From: an uncultured beta proteobacterium
GTDB taxonomy: Bacteria; Pseudomonadota; Gammaproteobacteria; Burkholderiales; Burkholderiaceae
NCBI GenBank assembly: GCA_903846025.1
Contig: CAIMZP010000043.1
Span: 1-37,823, forward strand
DNA length: 37,823 bases
Reading direction: 5' to 3'
Below, one piece after another: positions 19,605 to 28,538 of the stretch (position 1 is its first letter; the number at the start of each line of letters is the position of its first letter). Made by a program: the position numbers and the translations under genes. Under the pieces are notes generated by a model, which made no database searches, was not told the DNA's origin, and saw only the letters and a list, made by a program, of their open reading frames with translations.

Positions 19605-19618
19605 TTGACTTGGATCAA
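19605..19618. promoter_or_regulatory. candidate FNR/ANR-type binding site
   Basis: TTGAC-TTGG-ATCAA matches the FNR consensus TTGAT-N4-ATCAA at 9 of 10 bases. Its centre is about 99 bases before the ubiM start. On the minus strand a TATTTT or TCATAT hexamer lies at roughly -10 distance for a class II FNR promoter, but neither is strong. Site function is inferred from the pattern only. Confidence 0.42.
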
Positions 19619-20000
19619 AAATTGCATGAGATGTGGAACTGGGTTTCTCAATTGAAAAGCATTTTTCTATTTTTTTATAGGCCACACTTTTTAGTTAAAA
19701 AAATCAAGCCAAGTCTTTCGACTTTGTAGTTTCCACTAAATTAGGCTTTCATTTAACGATTTACTTAGTAATTAATACTTCTACAAATGTGCATCATTGG
19801 CATGGAATTAGTCAGAAAAGGTAAATATCGGTTTAGTAATTGAAGTGCCAGTTTTTTGCGAGCTCAATAGGCGCGTTCACAAGTGGATCTCTAGCGTTAG
19901 GGGGGGGTATGTGTAGCTAAGTCAGACATCACCATAATGCGGATCATGCGGGGTTAAACGGTCGAAAGTAAGTCCTTTCGTATATAGATTTGCTTATGGC

Positions 20001-20006
20001 TAAAAT
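20001..20006 (+). promoter_or_regulatory. candidate cysM -10 element close to the start codon
   Basis: TAAAAT (20001-20006) lies 5 bases before the cysM ATG and no Shine-Dalgarno site is present. Predicted +1 would be at the start codon. No good -35 is visible. Confidence 0.3.
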
Positions 20007-20011
20007 GGCGT

Positions 20012-20923
20012 ATGAGCACACCTTCTTATTTGACGATTTCACAAACTGTGGGCAACACGCCTTTGGTTCGTTTGCAACGAATCCCCGGCCTTGAAAATAG
20101 CAGTAAAAATAATTTGATCCTGGGTAAGTTGGAGGGTAACAACCCAGCTGGGTCAGTGAAGGATCGGCCCGCGTTATCAATGGTTACTCGTGCACAAGAG
20201 CGTGGTGAAATTAAGCCTGGCGATACTCTGATTGAAGCCACTAGCGGTAACACTGGCATTGCATTGGCAATGACTGCAGCTATGCTTGGTTACAAAATGA
20301 TCTTAGTCATGCCAGAGAACCAGAGTATTGAGCGCAGGCAAAGTATGGCTGCTTATGGAGCGGAACTCATCTTAACGGCAGCTTCTGGCGGTATGGAGTT
20401 TGCAAGAGACTATGCTTTGCAACTTCAAAAAGAAGGGCGCGGAAGGTTGCTCGATCAATTTGCAAATCTGGATAATCCACGTGCACACATGGAAACCACT
20501 GGGCCCGAGATTTGGCGTGATACCGATGGCCACGTTACCCATTTTATTTCCGCCATGGGCACTACAGGAACAATTACTGGGGTATCAACATACCTCAAGT
20601 CGATGAATCCAGAAGTTCAAATTATTGGAGCACAGCCTGAAAATGGTTCACAAATTCCAGGAATACGTAAATGGGCGCCTGAGTATTTACCCAAGATTTA
20701 CCAAGGTGATAAGGTGGATCGCATTGAGTATGTTTCGCAGGCGGATGCTGAGGAAATGGCGCGTCGTTTGGCGGCTGAGGAAGGCATCTTCTGTGGCATC
20801 TCGGCTGGCGGCGCCCTTGTGGTTGCTTTACGCATTGCTCGCCAAGTGGAAAATGCAACGATTGTCTTTATTGTTTGTGATCGGGGAGATCGCTACCTGT
20901 CCACTGGAGTATTTCCAGCTTAA
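20012..20923 (+). CDS. cysM: cysteine synthase B (O-acetylserine sulfhydrylase)
   Basis: PLP-dependent beta-replacement enzyme (303 aa) making cysteine (or S-sulfocysteine with thiosulfate) from O-acetylserine. The PLP lysine is K50 in NPAGSVKDRPAL; TSGNTGIALAM at about 74-84 is the substrate-binding loop; MGTTGTITGVSTYLK at about 183-197 binds the PLP phosphate; FCGISAGGALV lies near the C-terminus. Shorter than CysK and with the N-P-A-G-S-V-K-D-R-P variant, which favours CysM. Its TAA overlaps the stop of convergent mltB within a shared TTAA. Confidence 0.93.
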   Translation: MSTPSYLTISQTVGNTPLVRLQRIPGLENSSKNNLILGKLEGNNPAGSVKDRPALSMVTRAQERGEIKPGDTLIEATSGNTGIALAMTAAMLGYKMILVMPENQSIERRQSMAAYGAELILTAASGGMEFARDYALQLQKEGRGRLLDQFANLDNPRAHMETTGPEIWRDTDGHVTHFISAMGTTGTITGVSTYLKSMNPEVQIIGAQPENGSQIPGIRKWAPEYLPKIYQGDKVDRIEYVSQADAEEMARRLAAEEGIFCGISAGGALVVALRIARQVENATIVFIVCDRGDRYLSTGVFPA

Positions 20924-22191
20924 GTTGGTTTAGTTTTTTTACTCGAAGATTTTTTTTGTTTTAGTTGATTTTTCTCAATTGACTTTATTCCTTTAGCGCT
21001 CGATCTTGCTGCTGTAATGTTTTGGATAACACTTTGATTTTTGTAGCCGAGGGCTTCGGCAAATTCGGCAACACTTTGCGCATAAAAATAGCTACGGTTA
21101 TAGTGCACGATCGTCATAAAATTATTTAAACCTACGACATATTGAGCTTGATCGTTCCCATCTTTATCGGGATATGGCAGATCCACAATAAATGCTTTAC
21201 TTTGAGGGGCTACCCCACCGGCCTGAACATCTCCTTGCTCCGGCTTTAGTATTCCTTTGTCGATCAGTTCCTCAACCGTATATTTCAGCTGCGGATCTCC
21301 ATCTGCAAGTGCTTTAGCGGTAGAAATTGCATCAGGCTGAATCGGAAGGTAGATTGGCATACCCGCTTGCCAGCCATGCTTTTTCATGAAGTTCGCAACG
21401 CTGGCGATAGCATCCTTTGGACTGCTTTTAAGATCAATTTTTCCGTCACCATCTCCATCAACTGCAAAACTGCGGATACTGCTAGGCATAAACTGAGGTA
21501 GACCTATAGCGCCTGCATAGGAGCTATTTTGGTTAAGGCAGGCATTAAGAAGGGGGGCATCGAGCCCTTGGATACTATTTTTTGCGGGAAGAGAGCCACC
21601 AGCCTCAGTCCAGCAAAGCAGTATTAATTCTTGGAGCTGATCTTTAAACAGGGTTTCTCGACTGTTCTTATTGGGGGTATCTGGGTAGCTAAAGGCTAAA
21701 GTAGAAAGTACGTCTTTCACCCTAAAGTTGCCTGTTTGGCGCCCATATATGGTTTCGATGCCGATAATAGCCACAATAATTTCTGCTGGCACGCCAGACT
21801 CTTGCTCAACTTGACTCAAATAGGCTCGATTTTCATCCCAAAAGGTCTTGCCCGCTTTGAGACGAATGGGCTCTATAAAGCGTTTTCGATAAACCAACCA
21901 ATTCTTTTTAAAAGTTCCAGATGGGGGTAATACCAATTTTCGAATTGATGGAATAGTTTTAGCATCCAGAAAGCTTGCTTCTAGAACTGGCAGGGGAATT
22001 TCTTGGCCCTGGGCAACTTGATTTAGTAATTGTTGGAGATTTTGGCTAAAACGGGCCTCAGAAGAGGCATCCTCCAACTGGTTTACGATGGACTCTTTGA
22101 TGGTACTTTGTTGCGTAGAGGGGCTTGCACAGGCACCCACGAGCAGAGTCAGGAGTAGTGTAGAGGTACGGCGGGAGACACGAAATTTCAT
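20920..22191 (-). CDS. mltB: membrane-bound lytic murein transglycosylase B
   Basis: Peptidoglycan-cleaving lipoprotein (423 aa) producing 1,6-anhydromuramyl ends. The N-terminal signal ends in the lipobox LVGAC with lipidated C21. The SLT/MltB catalytic domain spans about 65-395: catalytic E146 in AIIGIETIYGRQTG, then YAGAIGLPQFMPSS and FAVDGDGDGKIDL (a calcium-binding-like loop), and PKDAIASVANFMKKHGW. The C-terminus is a Lys/Ser-rich tail (KQKKSSSKKTKPT), which gives a T-rich run on the plus strand after cysM. It is convergent with cysM, sharing overlapping stop codons. Confidence 0.93.
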   Translation of the reverse strand: MKFRVSRRTSTLLLTLLVGACASPSTQQSTIKESIVNQLEDASSEARFSQNLQQLLNQVAQGQEIPLPVLEASFLDAKTIPSIRKLVLPPSGTFKKNWLVYRKRFIEPIRLKAGKTFWDENRAYLSQVEQESGVPAEIIVAIIGIETIYGRQTGNFRVKDVLSTLAFSYPDTPNKNSRETLFKDQLQELILLCWTEAGGSLPAKNSIQGLDAPLLNACLNQNSSYAGAIGLPQFMPSSIRSFAVDGDGDGKIDLKSSPKDAIASVANFMKKHGWQAGMPIYLPIQPDAISTAKALADGDPQLKYTVEELIDKGILKPEQGDVQAGGVAPQSKAFIVDLPYPDKDGNDQAQYVVGLNNFMTIVHYNRSYFYAQSVAEFAEALGYKNQSVIQNITAARSSAKGIKSIEKNQLKQKKSSSKKTKPT

Positions 22192-22233
22192 AGGAAATGG
22201 AATGGGTGTTGGGCAGCAATTAAGTTTAATTAG

Positions 22234-22239
22234 ATTATA
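22234..22239 (-). promoter_or_regulatory. candidate mltB -10 element
   Basis: A perfect TATAAT on the minus strand (22239-22234), with TTATTA as a weak -35 at a 17-base distance (22262-22257). Transcription would start near 22227, giving a leader of about 36 bases. It lies in the 83-base divergent gap shared with the deacetylase-family gene. Confidence 0.38.
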
Positions 22240-22274
22240 AAAAATAATAGTTTTGCTAATAAGGATTTTTAGTC

Positions 22275-23195
22275 ATGACCACAGGATACATAACTCATCC
22301 AGATTTTCTCAAGCATGAGATGGGTAGCCATCATCCAGAGTGTCCAGAGCGGATACAAGCAATTAATGATCAACTCATTAGAAGTGGTGTGGATCGTTTT
22401 TTGCATCACTTAGATGCCCCATTGGCAACCGAAGAGCAGCTTGAGTTGGTGCATACCCCAGACCATATTGCTTTTGTAAAAGAGCGGTCTCCAGCAAGTG
22501 GCTATTTTATGCTGGACGGTGACACGGTAATGAATCCATTTACATGGCAAGCATGCTTACGTGCGGCAGGCGCTGCGATAGCAGGCGTTGATGCCGTTAT
22601 GAAGGGTGAGGTGGAAAATGTCTTTTGCGCTATCCGTCCGCCAGGGCACCATGCAGAGCCAAATCGCTCAATGGGGTTTTGTGTATTTGATAATGTGGCT
22701 GTGGCAGCGCGTTATGCCATGGAAAAGTATGGCATTGAACGGGTGGCGATTATTGACTTTGATGTACATCATGGCAATGGAACGGAAGCGGCCTTTTTTA
22801 ATGACCCCAATGTATTAATGTGTAGCTTCTTCCAGCATCCCTTTTATCCGTATAGTGGATTGGATGGCGCTCAGAATATGGTGAACATCCCATTGCCAGC
22901 AGCAACACGCGGTGATGTTGTGCGCTCGATAGTGGAAGAGCAGTGGTTGCCACGATTGAGGGATTTTGAGCCAGAGCTCATCATTATTTCTGCAGGGTTT
23001 GATGCGCATCGCGAGGATGACTTAGGTCAAATGGGCTTAGTAGAGGATGACTATGCCTGGATCACCAATCGTTTAAAAGAAGTGGCCAATCAATATGCGC
23101 AAGGTCGCATTGTTAGTTGCTTGGAGGGTGGTTACAACCTTTCCGCTTTGGGACGTAGTGTCGTTGCCCATATTAAAGCGCTCGCAGATATTTAG
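22275..23195 (+). CDS. histone deacetylase-family enzyme (acetoin utilisation/acetylpolyamine amidohydrolase type)
   Basis: Zinc-dependent deacetylase of the arginase/HDAC fold, 306 aa. The active-site elements are complete: RPPGHHAEPNRSMGFCVFDN with the His pair at about 117-136, the zinc ligands in IDFDVHHGNGTEAAF (about 161-175) and SAGFDAHREDDLG (about 240-252), and LEGGYNLSALGRS with the catalytic tyrosine at about 284-296. Substrates in bacteria include acetylpolyamines and acetylated proteins such as acyl-CoA synthetases. The next gene is an acyl-CoA synthetase, so a role in its deacetylation is a plausible inference. AAGGA about 9 bases before ATG serves as ribosome binding site. Confidence 0.88.
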   Translation: MTTGYITHPDFLKHEMGSHHPECPERIQAINDQLIRSGVDRFLHHLDAPLATEEQLELVHTPDHIAFVKERSPASGYFMLDGDTVMNPFTWQACLRAAGAAIAGVDAVMKGEVENVFCAIRPPGHHAEPNRSMGFCVFDNVAVAARYAMEKYGIERVAIIDFDVHHGNGTEAAFFNDPNVLMCSFFQHPFYPYSGLDGAQNMVNIPLPAATRGDVVRSIVEEQWLPRLRDFEPELIIISAGFDAHREDDLGQMGLVEDDYAWITNRLKEVANQYAQGRIVSCLEGGYNLSALGRSVVAHIKALADI

Positions 23196-23252
23196 GTTCG
23201 AAATCAGAGCAATAAACTAACGAAGTGCAAAGAAAATCAATATCGAAAGCGC

Positions 23253-24908
23253 ATGATGGAAAATATTTTTGAACAGGGTTTGAGTCGGAATTCTGCTAAC
23301 TTCACTCCCATTACCCCGCTTTTATTTTTAGAGAGATCGGCGGAAGTATATCCAGATCGATTGGCAATCATTCATGGTGCGCTACGCCAAACCTGGAGCC
23401 AAACTTATGAGCGCTCTCGCCGACTAGCAAGCGCTTTACAAAAGCACGGCATTGGTCTGGGCGACACCGTAGCGGTCATATTGCCAAATACCCCCCCTAT
23501 GGTTGAGGCGCACTTTGGCATCCCTATGGCTGGAGCAGTATTAAACGCTCTAAACACTCGATTGGATGCAGAATCCATTGCTTTTATGCTTAATCACGGT
23601 GAAGCTAAAGCCGTCATTATTGACCCTGAGTTTTCAGGGGTAATGAAAAAAGCCCTTGAAATGGCTAAGGCAGAAAGCGGCCGAGAGTTTTTGGTGATCG
23701 ATGTGGAAGAAAAAGAGTTTGATGTGCCTGGTGAGCGCCTCGGAAAACTGACTTATGAGCAGCTCTTGGCGCAGGGTGATCCTCTTTTTGCATGGCAAGT
23801 TCCTGAAGATGAGTGGCAAGCCATCTGCTTAAATTACACCTCGGGTACAACGGGCAATCCAAAGGGCGTGGTCTATCACCATCGTGGCGCCGCTATTAAT
23901 GCCGTTTCCAATATTTTGGATTGGGATATTAATAAGCATCCAGTGTATTTATGGACGCTACCAATGTTTCATTGCAACGGCTGGTGTTTCCCATGGACAG
24001 TGGCGGCACGCGCAGGTATTAATGTTTGTCTGCGTCGTGTAGATGCCCAGCATATTTTTGCTGCTATTAAAGAGTATGGGGTGAGCCATTACTGCGCTGC
24101 GCCTATCGTGCATAACTTATTGGTCAACGCCTCTGATGAAATGAAGGTAGGCGTGCCAACTGGAGTTAAAGGATTAATAGCTGGTGCTGCACCGCCCGCC
24201 TCGATCATTGAAGGTATGGAGAAGTTGGGCTTTGATCTCACTCACGTTTATGGGTTAACAGAGGTGTACGGCCCTGCTGCTGTCTGTGTCAAGCAGGATG
24301 AGTGGAATGATTTAGATATTGGCGAGAGAGCACGTCTAAATGCCCGTCAAGGCGTGCGTTATCACATGCAACAAGCGATTGCAGTTTTGAACCCAGAGAC
24401 TATGGAGCCGGTTCCTGCCGATGGTGAAACCATGGGCGAGATCATGTTTAAAGGCAATATCGCTATGAAGGGTTATCTAAAAAATGAGAAGGCAACGAAA
24501 GAAGCCTTCGAAGGTGGCTGGTTTCACTCGGGCGACTTGGCGGTAATGAATCCCGATGGCTATGTAAAGATTAAGGATCGCAGCAAAGACATCATTATTT
24601 CTGGTGGCGAAAATATCTCATCAATTGAAGTTGAGGATGTTTTATATCGGCATCCAGCAGTGATTTCCGCAGCGGTAGTGGCTATGCCAGATCCTAAGTG
24701 GGGCGAGACTCCATGTGCTTTCTTGGAAATAAAGCCCGGAGTTCAGGTGACTGTGGCCGATATTGTTGCGCATTGTAAGTTGCATCTAGCTGGCTTTAAG
24801 GTGCCTAGGGCTGTCGTCTTTGGCGAGCTTCCAAAGACTTCCACTGGCAAGATTCAAAAGTTTGAATTACGCAAACAAGCTGGCTCCGCTGGTGCAATCG
24901 ACGTTTAG
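23253..24908 (+). CDS. acyl-CoA synthetase (AMP-forming; DmdB / medium-chain fatty acyl type)
   Basis: ANL-superfamily ligase (551 aa) activating a carboxylic acid to its CoA thioester via an acyl-adenylate. The P-loop-like motif YTSGTTGNPKGVVYHHRG is at about 194-211; PMFHCNGWCFPWTVAARAG at about 235-253 is typical of the medium-chain/methylmercaptopropionate group; HVYGLTEVYGP at about 330-340; GGENISSIEVEDVL at about 450-463; catalytic K533 in PKTSTGKIQKFELR. Followed by etfB, etfA and an acyl-CoA dehydrogenase, it likely feeds that oxidation step. Two consecutive ATG codons are possible starts. Substrate (medium-chain fatty acid or 3-methylmercaptopropionate) is not decidable here. Confidence 0.88.
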   Translation: MMENIFEQGLSRNSANFTPITPLLFLERSAEVYPDRLAIIHGALRQTWSQTYERSRRLASALQKHGIGLGDTVAVILPNTPPMVEAHFGIPMAGAVLNALNTRLDAESIAFMLNHGEAKAVIIDPEFSGVMKKALEMAKAESGREFLVIDVEEKEFDVPGERLGKLTYEQLLAQGDPLFAWQVPEDEWQAICLNYTSGTTGNPKGVVYHHRGAAINAVSNILDWDINKHPVYLWTLPMFHCNGWCFPWTVAARAGINVCLRRVDAQHIFAAIKEYGVSHYCAAPIVHNLLVNASDEMKVGVPTGVKGLIAGAAPPASIIEGMEKLGFDLTHVYGLTEVYGPAAVCVKQDEWNDLDIGERARLNARQGVRYHMQQAIAVLNPETMEPVPADGETMGEIMFKGNIAMKGYLKNEKATKEAFEGGWFHSGDLAVMNPDGYVKIKDRSKDIIISGGENISSIEVEDVLYRHPAVISAAVVAMPDPKWGETPCAFLEIKPGVQVTVADIVAHCKLHLAGFKVPRAVVFGELPKTSTGKIQKFELRKQAGSAGAIDV

Positions 24909-24968
24909 ACGAAGATCACTTGAGGCAGATAAAATAAATAAATTACCCCAATAGATTGAGAATTAAGA

Positions 24969-25718
24969 ATGAAGATCTTAGTAGCCGTAAAGCGCGTAGT
25001 TGATTACAACGTTAAAGTTCGTGTGAAGTCTGACAATTCTGGTATTGATATTGCTAACGTCAAGATGAGTATGAATCCCTTTGACGAAATCGCGGTAGAG
25101 GAGGCGGTACGTTTAAAAGAAGCTGGTGTGGCCGCCGAAGTGATCGTAGTTTCTGCAGGTCCTACACAGTGTCAAGAGACGCTACGCACTGCATTAGCCA
25201 TTGGTGCCGATCGCGCCATATTGGTAGAAAGTGATCTCGAGCTACAACCACTCGCGATAGCTAAGATACTCAAAGCGCTTGCTCAAAAAGAAGAAGCTCA
25301 AATCATTATTTTGGGTAAACAAGCGATTGATGACGATAGCAATCAAACGGGTCAAATGTTAGCAAGCCTCATGGATCTACCTCAAGGTACCTTTGCTTCT
25401 AAGGTAGTCGTAGCTGATGGTAAAGTCACCGTGACTCGTGAAGTCGATGGTGGTTTAGAAACGATTGCGCTCACCTTGCCTGCGGTCATTACTACGGACC
25501 TGCGTTTAAATGAACCCCGTTATGTGACTTTGCCCAACATCATGAAGGCGAAGAAGAAAATCTTAGAGATCATCAAGCCTGAAGAGCTGGGTGTGGATAT
25601 CGCCCCTCGCCTTAAAACACTCAAGGTAGAAGAGCCACCAAAACGATCAGCTGGCGTCATGGTGGCGGACGTAGCGGCTCTGGTTGAAAAACTTAAAAAT
25701 GAAGCGAAGGTAATTTAA
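24969..25718 (+). CDS. etfB: electron transfer flavoprotein subunit beta
   Basis: Small subunit (249 aa) of ETF, which takes electrons from acyl-CoA dehydrogenases and passes them to ETF:quinone oxidoreductase. [18 protein letters not shown] at the N-terminus, [17 protein letters not shown] at about 36-52, and [17 protein letters not shown] at about 116-132 (AMP-binding region) match EtfB. It ends immediately before the etfA ATG with no gap, so expression is coupled. Upstream by 60 bases is the acyl-CoA synthetase. Confidence 0.96.
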   Translation: MKILVAVKRVVDYNVKVRVKSDNSGIDIANVKMSMNPFDEIAVEEAVRLKEAGVAAEVIVVSAGPTQCQETLRTALAIGADRAILVESDLELQPLAIAKILKALAQKEEAQIIILGKQAIDDDSNQTGQMLASLMDLPQGTFASKVVVADGKVTVTREVDGGLETIALTLPAVITTDLRLNEPRYVTLPNIMKAKKKILEIIKPEELGVDIAPRLKTLKVEEPPKRSAGVMVADVAALVEKLKNEAKVI

Positions 25719-26654
25719 ATGAGCGCACTTGTTATTGCTGAACACGACAATCTTTCTTTAAAAGTAGCGACGCTCAATGCCATCGCTGCTGCCCTCCAAT
25801 GCTCACCAGAGGTGGACGTATTGGTCGCTGGATCGAACGCGGATGCAGTGGTCGCTGCCGCGACACAAGTCGCTGGCGTGCGCAAGGTGATCCATGCTGA
25901 TGCCCCCAGCTTAGCCGATCAATTAGCGGAACCTTTAGCGGCGCAAATCCTCGCGATTGCCGGTCACTACACTCACATTTTGGCCCCGGCTACGGCTAAT
26001 GGCAAGAACGTGTTGCCCCGCGTCGCCGCTAAATTGGATGTAGCTCAGTTATCTGATGTCACTAAAGTGATCTCCAGCGATATCTTTGAGCGACCTATAT
26101 ATGCGGGCAATGCAATTGCGACTGTGCAGTCTGTAGACCCTATTAAAGTCATTACCGTGCGAACCACCGGTTTTGATCCGGTCTCTAGCTCTGGTGGCTC
26201 TGCTGCCATTGAAAAGCAAGAAGTGACAACCGATACTAGTAAATCTAGCTTTGTTGGTCGTGAATTGACCAAATCGAATCGCCCTGAACTCACTGCTGCG
26301 AAGATTATTGTTTCTGGTGGCCGTGGCTTAGGCTCTGGAGAAAAATACCAAGAGCTAGTTGTGCCCTTGGCCGATGCATTAGGTGCTGCCTTAGGTGCAT
26401 CACGCGCTGCGGTAGATGCAGGCTATGTGCCTAACGACTACCAAGTAGGGCAGACCGGAAAGATCGTGGCACCGCAGCTCTATGTTGCAGTGGGTATCTC
26501 TGGTGCTATTCAGCACTTAGCGGGCATGAAAGACTCCAAGGTAATTGTGGCAATCAACAAAGACCCAGATGCGCCGATCTTTAGTGTGGCCGATTATGGC
26601 CTGGTAGCGGATTTATTTACCGCTATTCCAGAGCTTACTAAGGCCTTAGGCTAA
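25719..26654 (+). CDS. etfA: electron transfer flavoprotein subunit alpha
   Basis: Large, FAD-binding ETF subunit (311 aa). The N-terminal domain resembles EtfB; the C-terminal FAD domain (about 190-305) shows [50 protein letters not shown] and [20 protein letters not shown], the conserved ETF-alpha signature. It directly follows etfB and precedes the acyl-CoA dehydrogenase by 51 bases, forming a dehydrogenase-ETF module. Confidence 0.96.
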   Translation: MSALVIAEHDNLSLKVATLNAIAAALQCSPEVDVLVAGSNADAVVAAATQVAGVRKVIHADAPSLADQLAEPLAAQILAIAGHYTHILAPATANGKNVLPRVAAKLDVAQLSDVTKVISSDIFERPIYAGNAIATVQSVDPIKVITVRTTGFDPVSSSGGSAAIEKQEVTTDTSKSSFVGRELTKSNRPELTAAKIIVSGGRGLGSGEKYQELVVPLADALGAALGASRAAVDAGYVPNDYQVGQTGKIVAPQLYVAVGISGAIQHLAGMKDSKVIVAINKDPDAPIFSVADYGLVADLFTAIPELTKALG

Positions 26655-26705
26655 TAGGGCTCACTAAACCTTCCCATATTTCCAGTCGAATTAATAGGAG
26701 TAGTA

Positions 26706-28493
26706 ATGCCATACGTAGCCCCAGTCAAAGACATGCTGTTTGTGATGAACGAATTAGCTGCGCTATCGGAGGTTGTCTCCTATCCTGTCTATGCAGAAGC
26801 TGGTGCTGATGTTGATTTAGCCGCTGCGATTTTGGAAGAGGCAGCTAAATTTAATCAAGATGTAGTCGCCCCTCTAAATTGGCCTGGCGATCAAAATCCC
26901 AGTGCCTTACGTGATGGCCAGGTTTACACCACTCCCGGTTTCAAAGAGGCCTTTAATCAGTTTGCTTCTGCTGGATGGCAAGGCGTAGTTCACCCAGCAG
27001 AATTTGGCGGGCAAGGGCTGCCAAAATTAATTTCTACCGCTTGTTTTGAAATGGTGAACTCCGCCAATATGTCATTTGCTTTATGCCCTATGTTGACCGA
27101 TGGGGCAATCGAAGCTTTGCTTACCGCTGCCAGTCCAGAATTACAAGAGCGTTATGTCCCTAAGATGATTTCAGGGGAGTGGACTGGCACTATGAATCTT
27201 ACTGAGCCACAGGCGGGTTCAGATCTTTCCATGGTGCGCAGTCGTGCAGTTCCACAAGAAGATGGTTCGTATAAAATTTTTGGTACCAAGATTTATATCA
27301 CCTATGGTGATCACGACATGGCAAAGAATATCGTCCATTTGGTGCTCGCTCGTCTACCAGATGCTCCTGAAGGTATTAAGGGGATATCTCTTTTTGTAGC
27401 CCCCAAGTTTATAGTCAATGCAGATGACTCTCTCGGTGAGCGAAACGATATTGATTGCGTCTCTCTAGAACATAAGCTGGGCATTAAGGCTAGCCCAACA
27501 GCAGTGTTGCAGTTTGGTGACCATGGTGGCGCGACAGGATATTTAGTCGGACAAGAAAACCGTGGCCTTGAATACATGTTTGTCATGATGAATGCCGCAC
27601 GTTTTTCAGTTGGCATGCAGGGTGTTGCAGTAGCAGAGCGCGCTTATCAAAAGGCAGTGCAATATGCAAAAGATCGAGTGCAAAGCCGCGATCTGGCTGG
27701 TTCAGATGGGCCAGTAGCAATTATTCATCAGCCCGATGTGAAGCGGATGTTGATGACTATGCGCGCTTATGTAGAAGCCTCTAGGGCGATGGCATATTAC
27801 GCGGCCTCTGCCTATGATGCTCAGCATGCCTCCCCTGATGAAGTTACGCGCAATCAAAATCAAGCGGTTTATGAATTTCTCGTGCCAGTTGTGAAAGGCT
27901 TCTCAACTGAGATGTCCATTGATGTAGCCAGTCTAGGCGTGCAAGTCCATGGTGGCATGGGCTTTATTGAGGAAACGGGCGCCGCGCAATATTACCGTGA
28001 TGCTCGTATCTTAACGATTTACGAAGGCACCACAGCGATTCAGGCAAATGACTTGATCGGTCGGAAAACAGTGCGTGATGGCGGCGCTACCGCTAAAGTA
28101 CTGGCAGAAAAAATCATCCAAACTGAAAAAGATCTTGCGGCAAACGGGACTGCAGATGCAAAAGCAGTATTAAAACAACTAACGCCTGCTCGTATGGCAT
28201 TTGAATCATCGGTTGCTTACATCCTGGCAAATGCAAAATCCGATATCAAAGCGGTATACGCTGGCAGTTTTGCTTATTTACGTTTGTGTGGTTTGGTTTT
28301 CGGTGCCTGGCAAATGGGCCGTGCATTGTTGGCCGCGCAAGAATTGCGTTCTGACGACCCGAGTTTCTTTGATGCCAAGGTCGCAACCGCTCGATTCTTT
28401 GCAGAAAATTTATTGCCGCAAGCTCAAGCATTAGCTACTTCAATATTGGAAAGTGGCCACTCAACTAACGCGCTTGCCGTAGAGCAGTTTTAA
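26706..28493 (+). CDS. acyl-CoA dehydrogenase (DmdC-like, with extended C-terminal domain)
   Basis: FAD-dependent acyl-CoA dehydrogenase of 595 aa, longer than the ~380-aa classic enzymes and matching the AcdB/DmdC-type group with an added C-terminal domain. NLTEPQAGSDLSMVRSRA at about 163-180 and IFGTKIYITYGDHD line the flavin site; VQVHGGMGFIEETGAAQYYRDARI and the catalytic base E440 in TIYEGTTAIQ are intact. A strong AGGAG precedes the ATG. The pairing with an acyl-CoA synthetase and ETF supports alpha,beta-dehydrogenation of a CoA ester delivered by that ligase. Family members act on 3-methylmercaptopropionyl-CoA or medium/long-chain acyl-CoA; substrate is open. Confidence 0.9.
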   Translation: MPYVAPVKDMLFVMNELAALSEVVSYPVYAEAGADVDLAAAILEEAAKFNQDVVAPLNWPGDQNPSALRDGQVYTTPGFKEAFNQFASAGWQGVVHPAEFGGQGLPKLISTACFEMVNSANMSFALCPMLTDGAIEALLTAASPELQERYVPKMISGEWTGTMNLTEPQAGSDLSMVRSRAVPQEDGSYKIFGTKIYITYGDHDMAKNIVHLVLARLPDAPEGIKGISLFVAPKFIVNADDSLGERNDIDCVSLEHKLGIKASPTAVLQFGDHGGATGYLVGQENRGLEYMFVMMNAARFSVGMQGVAVAERAYQKAVQYAKDRVQSRDLAGSDGPVAIIHQPDVKRMLMTMRAYVEASRAMAYYAASAYDAQHASPDEVTRNQNQAVYEFLVPVVKGFSTEMSIDVASLGVQVHGGMGFIEETGAAQYYRDARILTIYEGTTAIQANDLIGRKTVRDGGATAKVLAEKIIQTEKDLAANGTADAKAVLKQLTPARMAFESSVAYILANAKSDIKAVYAGSFAYLRLCGLVFGAWQMGRALLAAQELRSDDPSFFDAKVATARFFAENLLPQAQALATSILESGHSTNALAVEQF

Positions 28494-28538
28494 GTAAGTC
28501 GCTTGCAGTCAATGCCTTGAACTTAAATCAATTCGCAA

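Larger units (their letters stand above)
19513..20011. other. 499-base gene-free region between ubiM and cysM
   Basis: This AT-rich stretch holds upstream regions of two divergent genes. I see an FNR-like box (19605-19618), an 8-G tract (19900-19907), a small hairpin CGAAAG/CTTTCG (19963-19968 with 19975-19980) without a U-run, and a -10-like TAAAAT just before cysM. On the minus strand, 19929-19833 would encode a 31-codon peptide only if the G tract were one base shorter. No tRNA, convincing small RNA with promoter plus terminator, or intact protein gene is evident. Confidence 0.6.

Noticed and set aside
19963..19980. CGAAAG/CTTTCG hairpin before cysM as a terminator
   Set aside because: The stem is only 6 bp of mixed composition and no U-run follows on either strand.
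20625..20933. 102-codon open frame within cysM in another frame
   Set aside because: It overlaps the conserved C-terminal half of CysM and looks like an alternative-frame shadow.
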